From Kitasatospora sp044457565 (GTDB lineage: Bacteria; Actinomycetota; Actinomycetes; Streptomycetales; Streptomycetaceae), in contig NZ_JBITGZ010000001.1 in assembly GCF_044457565.1 (NCBI RefSeq), forward strand, positions 186,001-250,000: a stretch of DNA of 64,000 bases, given 5' to 3'. This document shows, in pieces, positions 1-6,529 of the stretch. The first letter of the stretch is position 1. The number at the start of each line of letters is the position of its first letter. The translations under genes and the position numbers were made by a program. Below the pieces are notes generated by a model, which made no database searches, was not told the origin of the DNA, and saw only the letters and a list, made by a program, of their open reading frames with translations.

Positions 1-2
1 TG

Positions 3-407
3 GGCAAGACCACCCTGGTCAACGCGCTGGTGCCGCAGCACCAGCGGACCACCGGCGTGGTCAACGCCGTCACCGGCCGGGGCCGGCACACCACCGTCTC
101 GGCGCTCGCCCTGCGGCTGCCGCCGCCCCCGGGCGCCAAGCCCGGCTCGAAGAAGGCGCTCGACCCGGGCTGGGTGATCGACACGCCGGGGTTCCGCTCC
201 TTCGGTCTCTCTCACATCGACCCGTCCCGGGTGATCCTCGCGTTCCCCGACCTGGAGCCGGGCACCGTCGACTGCCCGCGCGCCTGCAGCCACGACGAGA
301 AGGACTGCGCGCTGGACGCCTGGGTCGCGGACGGCCACGCCGAGCAGGCCCGGCTGTACTCGCTGCGCCGGCTGCTCTCCAGCCGGGAGGCCCGGGAAGG
401 TGACTGA
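3..407 (+). CDS. rsgA: RsgA ribosome small-subunit GTPase, 3' part (5' end outside window)
   Basis: The reading frame is open from the window edge and ends in TGA at 407; 134 residues are visible. It begins inside the P-loop (GKTTLVNAL), continues through the G2 region of this circularly permuted GTPase (GRGRHTTVS) and the G3 motif (IDTPGFRSFGL). It ends with the zinc-binding C-terminal module, where C, C, H and C residues appear in DCPRACSHDEKDCAL. This order is diagnostic of RsgA/YjeQ, which checks late assembly of the 30S subunit. The OB-fold and the NKxD-type motif lie upstream of the window. The SMR gene follows on the same strand after 106 bp. Identity is confident; the true start cannot be seen. 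Confidence 0.93.
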   Translation, partial: GKTTLVNALVPQHQRTTGVVNAVTGRGRHTTVSALALRLPPPPGAKPGSKKALDPGWVIDTPGFRSFGLSHIDPSRVILAFPDLEPGTVDCPRACSHDEKDCALDAWVADGHAEQARLYSLRRLLSSREAREGD

Positions 408-513
408 CCGGTAGTTCGGTGCGTCGAGGTGTTGGAGCACCCCGCCCTGGCGATCATAGGAAAGTCGGCCGACAACGCCCGACCGGCCGACGACACGACA
501 GGGAGGCAGCCCG

Positions 514-837
514 ATGGCATGGGCCCTGGTGATCCTCGCCGGCCTGCTGGAGACCGGCTTCGCGATCAACCTCAAACTCAGCGAGGGTTTCACCAAGCTC
601 TGGCCGACCATCGGGTTCTGCGCGTTCGCCCTCGGCAGCTTCGGCCTGCTCACCCTCTCCCTCAGGACCCTGCCGGTGGGCAGCGCCTACGCGGTCTGGA
701 CCGGCATCGGCGCGGCCGGCACCGCGATCTACGGCATGGTCTTCCTGGAGGAGTCCTCCTCGACGCTCAAGCTGGTCTCGATCACCCTGGTCATCGCGGG
801 CGTCGTCGGGCTCCAGCTGAGCGGCAGCGGGCACTGA
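514..837 (+). CDS. sugE: Small multidrug resistance (SMR) family transporter, SugE/Gdx-like
   Basis: The 107-residue protein is almost entirely four transmembrane helices, the normal length for an SMR protomer that works as an antiparallel dimer in the inner membrane. The essential membrane glutamate of the family is Glu13 (AGLLETGFAINLK), and the helix-3 signature GSAYAVWTGIGAAGTAIYG is present. The lysine-rich end of helix 1 (NLKLSEGFTKLW) resembles the SugE/Gdx branch, whose members export guanidinium, more than the EmrE branch; the substrate assignment is inference. A clear ribosome site (GGGAGG, 7 nt before ATG) fixes the start. I searched the upstream 100 bp for a guanidine riboswitch core and did not recognise one. 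Confidence 0.88.
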   Translation: MAWALVILAGLLETGFAINLKLSEGFTKLWPTIGFCAFALGSFGLLTLSLRTLPVGSAYAVWTGIGAAGTAIYGMVFLEESSSTLKLVSITLVIAGVVGLQLSGSGH

Positions 838-901
838 CCACTCCCGGATTCCACCCTGTTCCGGCAGGCGAGCCCGACTGTCGGGATCGGGGGTCGCTCG
901 C

Positions 902-907
902 TACTGT
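902..907 (+). promoter_or_regulatory. -10 element of hisN, leaderless arrangement
   Basis: TACTGT ends 6 nt before the hisN ATG, and no Shine-Dalgarno sequence lies between. A start site at the A of the ATG is therefore likely, giving a leaderless transcript. A weak -35 (TGTCGG) sits 16 nt upstream. Confidence 0.45.
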
Positions 908-913
908 TCGACC

Positions 914-1711
914 ATGGCCGACTACCACGACGATCTCCGACTCGCCCACGTCCTCGCCGACTCCGCGGACTCGGTCACCCTGGAGCGCTTCAAGGCGCTG
1001 GATCTCAAGATCGAGACCAAGCCCGACCTCACCCCGGTCAGCGACGCCGACAAGGCCGCCGAGGAGCATGTGCGCGGTGTCCTCCAGCGTGCCCGCCCCC
1101 GGGACGCGGTGATGGGTGAGGAGTTCGGCCTCCAGGGCACCGGCCCGCGCCGCTGGGTGATCGACCCGATCGACGGCACCAAGAACTACATCCGCGGCGT
1201 GCCCGTCTGGGCGACCCTGATCGCGCTGCTGGAGGTCGGGCCCGACGGCGTCGAGGAGCCGGTGGTCGGCATCGTCTCGGCCCCCGCGCTCAACCGCCGC
1301 TGGTGGGCGGCCAAGGACCTCGGCGCGTACGCCGGGCGCAGCCTGGCCAAGGCGAACCGGATCCAGGTCTCCCGGGTGTCCCGGATCGAGGACGCCTCGT
1401 TCTCCTACTCCTCGCTCTCCGGCTGGGAGGAGCGCGGACGCCTGGACGCCTTCCTCGACCTCACCCGGTCGTGCTGGCGCACCCGCGCCTACGGGGACTT
1501 CTGGTCGTACATGATGGTCGCCGAGGGTGCGGTGGACATCGCGGCCGAGCCCGAGCTGAGCCTGTGGGACATGGCCGCCAACGCCGTCATCGTCCAGGAG
1601 GCCGGCGGCCGCTTCACCGGCCTGGACGGCATTCCGGGCCCCGGGGGTGCCGACGCGGTCGCCTCCAACGGCATCCTGCACGAGGAGGCCCTGCGCCGCC
1701 TGACCGTCTGA
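914..1711 (+). CDS. hisN: Histidinol-phosphatase HisN (inositol monophosphatase family)
   Basis: This 265-residue protein has the full inositol-monophosphatase metal site: Glu69/Glu70 (MGEEFG), then Asp84-x-x-Asp87-Gly-Thr (WVIDPIDGTKNYIRG), and the late W-D motif (LSLWDMAANA) near residue 217. Actinobacterial members of this clade are HisN, which dephosphorylates L-histidinol phosphate in histidine synthesis. The substrate is assigned from clade resemblance, because related enzymes use inositol phosphates. The ATG lacks a ribosome site but is placed 6 nt after a -10-like TACTGT, so the mRNA is probably leaderless. A strong hairpin follows the stop, separating it from the convergent catalase gene. 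Confidence 0.88.
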   Translation: MADYHDDLRLAHVLADSADSVTLERFKALDLKIETKPDLTPVSDADKAAEEHVRGVLQRARPRDAVMGEEFGLQGTGPRRWVIDPIDGTKNYIRGVPVWATLIALLEVGPDGVEEPVVGIVSAPALNRRWWAAKDLGAYAGRSLAKANRIQVSRVSRIEDASFSYSSLSGWEERGRLDAFLDLTRSCWRTRAYGDFWSYMMVAEGAVDIAAEPELSLWDMAANAVIVQEAGGRFTGLDGIPGPGGADAVASNGILHEEALRRLTV

Positions 1712-1735
1712 GCCGCGAGCCCCCGGACATGGGTG

Positions 1736-1775
1736 CGGGCCCGCTGCGACCGGCGGTCCGGTCGCGGCGGGCCCG
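1736..1775. terminator. Bidirectional terminator between hisN and catalase
   Basis: Inverted repeat with an 18-pair stem (one G-U pair) and a CGGT loop. The left arm starts CGGGCCCGC and the right arm ends GCGGGCCCG. It lies between two convergent genes; there is no long U-tract. Confidence 0.7.
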
Positions 1776-1793
1776 CTGCTCTTGGGAGTGCCG

Positions 1794-3278
1794 CTACTGC
1801 TGCGCCTGCTTGCGCAGCTCGCGCACCGCCGCCTCCAGGCGCCGGCCGTAGTCGGCGTCGGCCCGGCGGAAGTTCTCGATCGCCCGCTCGACGATGTCGT
1901 CGCGGTCGGCGGAGACCTTGGCGATGAAGCCGGCCAGGTTGGCGATCAGGCGGGCCTTCTCGTCCTCGCCGAAGAGGCGGTAGAGGTTGCCGGCCTGGAC
2001 GAAGTCGTTGTCCTCGCTGTGCAGCGGGGCCTCGTGGGTGCCGGTCGCGCCGGTGACCGGGGTGGCCGCCCACAGCGGGCGGCCGCTCTGCACCGGGCCG
2101 CCGAAGCTGTTCGGCTCGTAGTTCTTCTGGCGGCCGTGACGGCCGTCGTAGAGGTGGCCGTCGCGGCTGTTGGTGCGCGCCTCGGTGGCGTGCGGGCGGT
2201 TCACCGGCAGGTGGTCGGCGTTGATGCCGACGCGGTAGCGGTGGGCGTCCGCGTAGGCGAACAGGCGGCCCTGGAGCATCTTGTCCGGGGAGGGGCCGAT
2301 GCCCGGCACGAAGTGCGCCGGGGAGAAGATCGACTGCTCGACCTCGGCGAAGACGTTGTCGGGGTTGCGGTTGAGCTCCAGCTTGCCGATCTCGATCGGC
2401 GGGTAGTCCGCGTGCGGCCACACCTTGGTCAGGTCGAACGGGTTGAAGCGGTACTGCGCGGCGTCGGCGGCGGGCATGATCTGCACCTGCACCGTCCAGC
2501 TCGGGAACTCGCCGCGCTCGATCGACTCACGCAGGTCGCGCTGGTGCGAGTCGGGGTCGGCGCCGGCCAGGGCCGCGGCCTCGTCGGCGGTCAGGTTCTT
2601 GATGCCCTGGTCCGTCTTGAAGTGGTACTTCACCCAGAAGTACTCGCCGGCCTCGTTCTGCCACTGGTAGGTGTGCGAGCCGTAGCCGTTGAGGTGGCGG
2701 TAGCTGGCCGGGATGCCGCGGTCGCCGAAGAGCCAGGTCACCTGGTGGGTCGACTCGGGCGACAGACCCCAGAAGTCCCAGACGTTGTCCGCCTCCTGGG
2801 AGCCGGTGTAGGGGTCACGCTTCTGGGTGTGGATGAAGTCCGGGAACTTGACGGCGTCCTTGATGAAGAACACCGGGGTGTTGTTGCCGACGAGGTCGTA
2901 GTTGCCGTCCTCGGTGTAGAACTTCAGCGCGAAGCCGCGCGGGTCACGAACGGCGTCGGCCGAACCGAGGTTGCCGGCCACGGTCGAGAAGCGCAGGAAC
3001 GTTTCGGTCTGCTTGCCCACCTCGGAGAGGAACTTCGCCCGGGTGTACGGGGTCAGGTCCGCCGTCACGGTGAAGGTGCCGTACGCGGCGGCGCCGCGGG
3101 CGTGCACCACGCGCTCCGGGATCCGCTCCCGGTTGAAGTGCGCGAGCTTCTCGAAGAGCTGCTGGTCCTGGATGAGCGCGGGGCCGCCTATGCCCGCGGT
3201 CTCGGTGTTCTGGTTGTCGGCAACGGGCGCGCCCGCCTCCGTGGTGAGCGTGGGCCGCAGCTCGTCCTGTGCAGTCAT
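1794..3278 (-). CDS. katA: Monofunctional haem catalase
   Basis: This 494-residue protein matches the small-subunit catalase family, which converts hydrogen peroxide to water and oxygen in the cytoplasm. The catalytic histidine is His59 (RIPERVVHARGAAAYG), the distal Asn lies in DLVGNNTPVFF, and the proximal haem tyrosine is in RLFAYADAHRYRVG. There is no large C-terminal flavodoxin-like domain. The gene is divergent from a Fur-type regulator at 3404, the usual pairing of catA with catR in Streptomyces. Its promoter overlaps a GACTT-N5-AAGTC inverted repeat, so peroxide-relieved repression by the neighbour is the expected control. Confidence 0.96.
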   Translation of the reverse strand: MTAQDELRPTLTTEAGAPVADNQNTETAGIGGPALIQDQQLFEKLAHFNRERIPERVVHARGAAAYGTFTVTADLTPYTRAKFLSEVGKQTETFLRFSTVAGNLGSADAVRDPRGFALKFYTEDGNYDLVGNNTPVFFIKDAVKFPDFIHTQKRDPYTGSQEADNVWDFWGLSPESTHQVTWLFGDRGIPASYRHLNGYGSHTYQWQNEAGEYFWVKYHFKTDQGIKNLTADEAAALAGADPDSHQRDLRESIERGEFPSWTVQVQIMPAADAAQYRFNPFDLTKVWPHADYPPIEIGKLELNRNPDNVFAEVEQSIFSPAHFVPGIGPSPDKMLQGRLFAYADAHRYRVGINADHLPVNRPHATEARTNSRDGHLYDGRHGRQKNYEPNSFGGPVQSGRPLWAATPVTGATGTHEAPLHSEDNDFVQAGNLYRLFGEDEKARLIANLAGFIAKVSADRDDIVERAIENFRRADADYGRRLEAAVRELRKQAQQ

Positions 3279-3316
3279 CGGGGAGACCTCCGCGTTATCC
3301 GGTCGTGATGACCTTC

Positions 3317-3344
3317 AGCCTAGCTTGGACTTTGTCTAAGTCAA
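3317..3344 (-). promoter_or_regulatory. Catalase promoter with overlapping Fur/PerR-type operator
   Basis: Minus strand: TTGACT (3339-3344), a 16-nt spacer, then TAGGCT (3317-3322). The -35 overlaps the inverted repeat GACTT-TGTCT-AAGTC (3328-3342), unusually AT-rich for this DNA. This is a good candidate binding site for the Fur-family protein encoded next door. Confidence 0.6.
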
Positions 3345-3391
3345 TACCGTGACCAAGCTCGGATGCGTTCCGGAGTGAGCGGGCCCTTTGC

Positions 3392-3397
3392 TACCCT
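3392..3397 (+). promoter_or_regulatory. -10 element of the Fur-type gene, leaderless arrangement
   Basis: TACCCT ends 6 nt before the ATG of the regulator gene at 3404, with no ribosome site between. Confidence 0.4.
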
Positions 3398-3403
3398 TGC
3401 CCC

Positions 3404-3814
3404 ATGAGTGACCTGCTGGAACGACTCCGAGGACGCGGCTGGCGCCTGACCGCCCAGAGACGGGTCGTGGCCGAGGTACTCGACGGTGACCACGTCCATC
3501 TGACGGCCGACGAGGTGCACGCGCGCGCCGCCGCGCGGCTGCCCGAGATCAGCCGGGCGACGGTCTACAACACCCTCGGCGAGCTGGTCGGCCTGGGCGA
3601 GATCATGGAGGTCTCCACGGACGGCCGCGCCAAGCGGTACGACCCCAACGCACACCACGCCCACCAGCACCTGATCTGCTCCGGCTGCGGCGCCATCCGC
3701 GACGTGCACCCCGAGGGTGACCCGGTCGCCGCCCTCCCCGCCGACCAGCGCTTCGGCTTCGCCGTCTCCGGCGCCGAGGTCACCTACCGCGGCCTCTGCC
3801 CCGACTGCGCCTGA
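3404..3814 (+). CDS. catR: Fur-family peroxide-responsive repressor (CatR/PerR-like)
   Basis: This 136-residue protein has the Fur layout. An N-terminal winged helix (RLTAQRRVVAEVLDG, and recognition helix SRATVYNTLGEL around 51-62) is followed by the dimerisation domain. The metal residues are clear: the histidine cluster His84, His85, His87 and His89, and the structural zinc cysteines C92-x-x-C95 and C132-x-x-C135. Divergence from a catalase gene across a shared operator identifies it as the catalase repressor by context. Fur proteins that sense iron or zinc share these motifs, so the sensing role is inference. Its -10 hexamer sits 6 nt before the ATG, so its mRNA is probably leaderless. 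Confidence 0.9.
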   Translation: MSDLLERLRGRGWRLTAQRRVVAEVLDGDHVHLTADEVHARAAARLPEISRATVYNTLGELVGLGEIMEVSTDGRAKRYDPNAHHAHQHLICSGCGAIRDVHPEGDPVAALPADQRFGFAVSGAEVTYRGLCPDCA

Positions 3815-3862
3815 GCCCACCACCGCCCGGCGCGGCCGCCCGGCCCGCCCCGGCCGCACCAG

Positions 3863-3881
3863 AAGTCGGCCCGGCCGACTT
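3863..3881 (+). terminator. Possible terminator after the Fur-type gene
   Basis: AAGTCGGCC-C-GGCCGACTT inverted repeat followed by TTCC, about 50 nt after the stop codon. The stem is short and the loop tight, so this is only a candidate. Confidence 0.4.
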
Positions 3882-3998
3882 TCCACTCCCCCGTCGTACC
3901 CCGCCGCCGCAATCGCCGGCACCCGCCCGCCGCACTCCACGGCCCGTCAGGCCGGACCACCGGCCGTCAGGCTGCCGCTCGGCCGCGCCGCCGTCGGC

Positions 3999-5933
3999 TC
4001 AGGCGCTCAGCTCCGCGTGCAGCGCGCCCAGCAGCCGCCCGGCCCGCTCCGCGACCTCCGCGGGGCCGTAGTCGGCGGCCCGCCGGCACCAGTTCTCCGC
4101 CTGGACGGGCTCGCCCCGGCGCAGCGCCAGCAGGGCCAGCCGCAGGGCGGCCCGCCCGTGACCGGCGTCGGCCGCGCGGGTGTACCAGAGCATCGCCTCC
4201 GCCTCGCTGTCCTGACGGGCCAGCAGCAGGCCGAGGTTGAAGGCGGCGCTGCGGCTGCCGGCCTCCGCCGCCCGCCGGTACCAGCTCTCCGCGATCTCCA
4301 GCGCCCCACGCTCGGCCGCCCGGACTCCCATCCGCACCTGCGCCCGGCGGTGGCCGGCGTCGGCCGCGACGGCGTACCAGTGCTCGGCCTCCGCGTCCGC
4401 GTCACCCCGGCGGTCCAGCACCGAGGCCAGCCGGAACGCGCCCTCGATGGAGCCGCCGGCCGCGGCCTGGCGGTAGCGCTCCAGTGCGCCCGGCAGGCTG
4501 CCGCGCTGCTCCTGCGCGACGGCCAGCTGAAGCGCCGCCTCACCGTGCCCCTCGGCGGCGGCGCGCGCGTACCACTCGTGCGCCTGCCGCTGCTCGCCGC
4601 GCCCGGCGTGCAGGACGCCCAGGTTGAAGGCGCCGTCCACGCTGCCGGCCTCCGCGGCCTTGGAGAACCACGGCTCCGCGCCGGACTCGTCCCCGCGCTG
4701 GAGCAGCACCACGGCCAGCGCGTTGCAGGCCTCCCGGTGCCCGGCGTACGCCGCCCGCCGGTACCACTGCTCGGCCTGCTGGTCCCGGCCGGCGCCCGCG
4801 CAGAGCAGGCCGAGGTTGAAGGCGCCGTTCTGATCGCCCGCGTCCAGCGCGGTGCGGTACCAGTGCTCGGCGGTGGCGGCCTCGCCCCGGCCGGCGTGCA
4901 GCGCGCCGAGCGCGTTGGCGGCGTTGCCGTCACCGGCCTCGGCGGCCTCCTGCCACCACTCGGCGGCCGCGTCGAGGTCCCCGGAGTCGCGCAGCAGGAA
5001 GCCCAGGGCGCACGCCGCCCGGGGCTCGCCGTTCTGCGCCGACTGGCGGTACCAGCGGGCGGCCTCCTCCGGCTCGCCGCGCTCCTCCAGCAGCACGCCG
5101 AGCCGCAGCGCCGCGCGGGCGTGGCTGCGGGCGGCGGCGGTGCGGTACCAGGTCTCGGCGGTGTCCTTGTCCCCGGCGGCCTCGCGCATCCGCGCCAGGC
5201 GGTACGCGGCCTCGCGGTGCCCCGCGTCGGCGGACACCTTGAACCAGCGCTCGGCGCGCACGTCGCGCCGGTGCTCCATCAGATCGCCCAGCGCGTACGC
5301 CCCGAGCGGGTGGCCGTGGTCGGCGGCGAAGTGCAGCCAGTACTCGGCGGCCTCCTCCTCGCCCTGGTCGCGCATTTGCAGGCCCAGGGCGTGGGCGGCG
5401 GGCGCGCTGCCGGCCACGGCGGCCTGGCGCCACCAGTGCGCGGCCTCGGCCCGGTGGCCCTGCTGGTGCAGCAGGACGCCCAGGTTGTTGGCGGCGGCGC
5501 GCAGCCCGGTGGCGGCGGCGCTGCGCAGGTACGGTTCGGCGTCCTCCAGGTCACCCCGGCGCAGCAGCAGGGCACCGAGCCGGCTGGCGGCGTCGGTGTC
5601 CCCCTCGTCGGCGGCCTGGCGGTGCCTGGACTCCAGCGCGGCCTGCTCCCGGGCGGCGAGCGCGGTCTCGAAGCTGGCGCCTTCCTGGTCGGGCTCGGGG
5701 GCCGCGGCGGCGGCCACCGCGTACGGGCCGACGGCGACGGCGAACTGACGCGCCGAGACGTGCACCAGGCTGTCCGGGCCGGTGCCGCCGGTGGGACGGC
5801 GGTCGGCCAGCCCGCTGGTGCGCTGGGCCGGCAGGGCACCCGGCCGCTCGTCCTGGCTCTCCGCCCAGGCGTCGGTGTCCGCCTCGGTGACTACGGGCTT
5901 CGCTCCTGGTCCGTTCTTGCCGATCAGCTTCAT
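3999..5933 (-). CDS. Sel1/TPR-repeat protein
   Basis: The frame is open further upstream to 6041, but the ATG at 5933 has a proper ribosome site (GGGAG, 5 nt) and begins MKLIGKNGPGAKPVVTEAD. This gives 644 residues. After a roughly 100-residue acidic, low-order N-terminus the rest is a continuous solenoid of about 36-residue Sel1-like repeats with the recurring pattern AxxWYRxAAxAGxxxAAxxLGxLL. Such solenoids are protein-interaction scaffolds; no enzyme domain, signal peptide or membrane segment is present. The partner is unknown. It is convergent with the Fur-type gene, and its promoter region contains the long non-coding stretch before tRNA-fMet. Confidence 0.85.
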   Translation of the reverse strand: MKLIGKNGPGAKPVVTEADTDAWAESQDERPGALPAQRTSGLADRRPTGGTGPDSLVHVSARQFAVAVGPYAVAAAAAPEPDQEGASFETALAAREQAALESRHRQAADEGDTDAASRLGALLLRRGDLEDAEPYLRSAAATGLRAAANNLGVLLHQQGHRAEAAHWWRQAAVAGSAPAAHALGLQMRDQGEEEAAEYWLHFAADHGHPLGAYALGDLMEHRRDVRAERWFKVSADAGHREAAYRLARMREAAGDKDTAETWYRTAAARSHARAALRLGVLLEERGEPEEAARWYRQSAQNGEPRAACALGFLLRDSGDLDAAAEWWQEAAEAGDGNAANALGALHAGRGEAATAEHWYRTALDAGDQNGAFNLGLLCAGAGRDQQAEQWYRRAAYAGHREACNALAVVLLQRGDESGAEPWFSKAAEAGSVDGAFNLGVLHAGRGEQRQAHEWYARAAAEGHGEAALQLAVAQEQRGSLPGALERYRQAAAGGSIEGAFRLASVLDRRGDADAEAEHWYAVAADAGHRRAQVRMGVRAAERGALEIAESWYRRAAEAGSRSAAFNLGLLLARQDSEAEAMLWYTRAADAGHGRAALRLALLALRRGEPVQAENWCRRAADYGPAEVAERAGRLLGALHAELSA

Positions 5934-6329
5934 GCCGACTCCCGCTCCCCCAGAGTGTCGCGGCATCCGCCGGGGACGCGCCGGACTCGGCGACTGCCGA
6001 TCCCCGCTCGCCTCCGAGCGTTCTTGACCCGCCGTCGGCACTCCCCGCCCCCGACGACGGCACGCCCTCCGGCTCGCGAGAGAGTCAACCGCCGTGCGGC
6101 GTCCCCCATGTGTTCCATCGTCGCATCACCCGCAACCCGCGTACACCTGCCCCGGCCAATTTTGGTGGAGCGGGCCGAAGCCGGCGAGATTGCTTCAGCG
6201 CTTTGTCGATTTCCCGACACTCAGGCCTCACAAACCCCTGTGGCGGGGCGGAAGCGAAAGAGCCGGCGTCGGCGTCATTGACGACGTTCGATCCTACCGG
6301 AGGCGGGGTGACGCCCCGGGGACAAACAC
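5934..6329. other. Non-coding stretch between Sel1 gene and tRNA-fMet
   Basis: About 400 bp with lower G+C than its surroundings, especially 6105-6290. I see no ORF with a ribosome site. A TTGACT on the minus strand (6083-6088) could be a -35 for the Sel1 gene, but no matching -10 is evident. Confidence 0.5.
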
Positions 6330-6363
6330 CAGAGGCCCGGAGGAAGAATCCTCCGGGCCTCTG
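6330..6363 (-). terminator. Terminator of tRNA-fMet
   Basis: Perfect 14-bp inverted repeat (CAGAGGCCCGGAGG, loop AAGAAT) just past the tRNA 3' end, followed on the minus strand by GTGTTTGTC, a modest U-rich run. Confidence 0.85.
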
Positions 6364-6370
6364 GCCTTTG

Positions 6371-6444
6371 TAGCGGGGACAGGATTTGAACCTGCGACCT
6401 CTGGGTTATGAGCCCAGCGAGCTACCGAGCTGCTCCACCCCGCG
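6371..6444 (-). tRNA. Initiator tRNA-fMet (anticodon CAT)
   Basis: The minus-strand sequence starts CGCGGGGTGGAGCAG and folds as a full cloverleaf of 74 nt; CCA is not encoded. Two initiator hallmarks are present. The first base C is opposite a U at position 72 and so unpaired, and the anticodon stem has three consecutive G-C pairs (GGG-CTCATAA-CCC). The T loop is TTCAAAT. A TATGGT hexamer at 6456-6461 could be its -10. A terminator hairpin follows directly. Confidence 0.95.
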
Positions 6445-6483
6445 TCGGTGAACCAACCATAACACGATCAGCGCAGCGCCCGT

Positions 6484-6518
6484 GCACCGTGCCGGGCCGG
6501 GTGGGCCCGGCACGGTGC
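6484..6518 (-). terminator. Terminator after the UPF0182 gene
   Basis: 15-bp perfect stem (GCACCGTGCCGGGCC) with loop GGGTG, immediately past the stop codon of the minus-strand UPF0182 gene. No U-tract. Confidence 0.7.
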
Positions 6519-6529
6519 GGGGCGGCCGG

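Noticed and set aside
408..513. Possible guanidine riboswitch upstream of the SMR transporter gene
   Set aside because: None of the conserved cores of the guanidine riboswitch classes could be recognised in the 106 bp; the gene starts with an ordinary ribosome site.
6371..6444. tRNA-fMet as an integration site for a mobile element
   Set aside because: There is no integrase, no repeat of the tRNA 3' end nearby and no change in composition around it.
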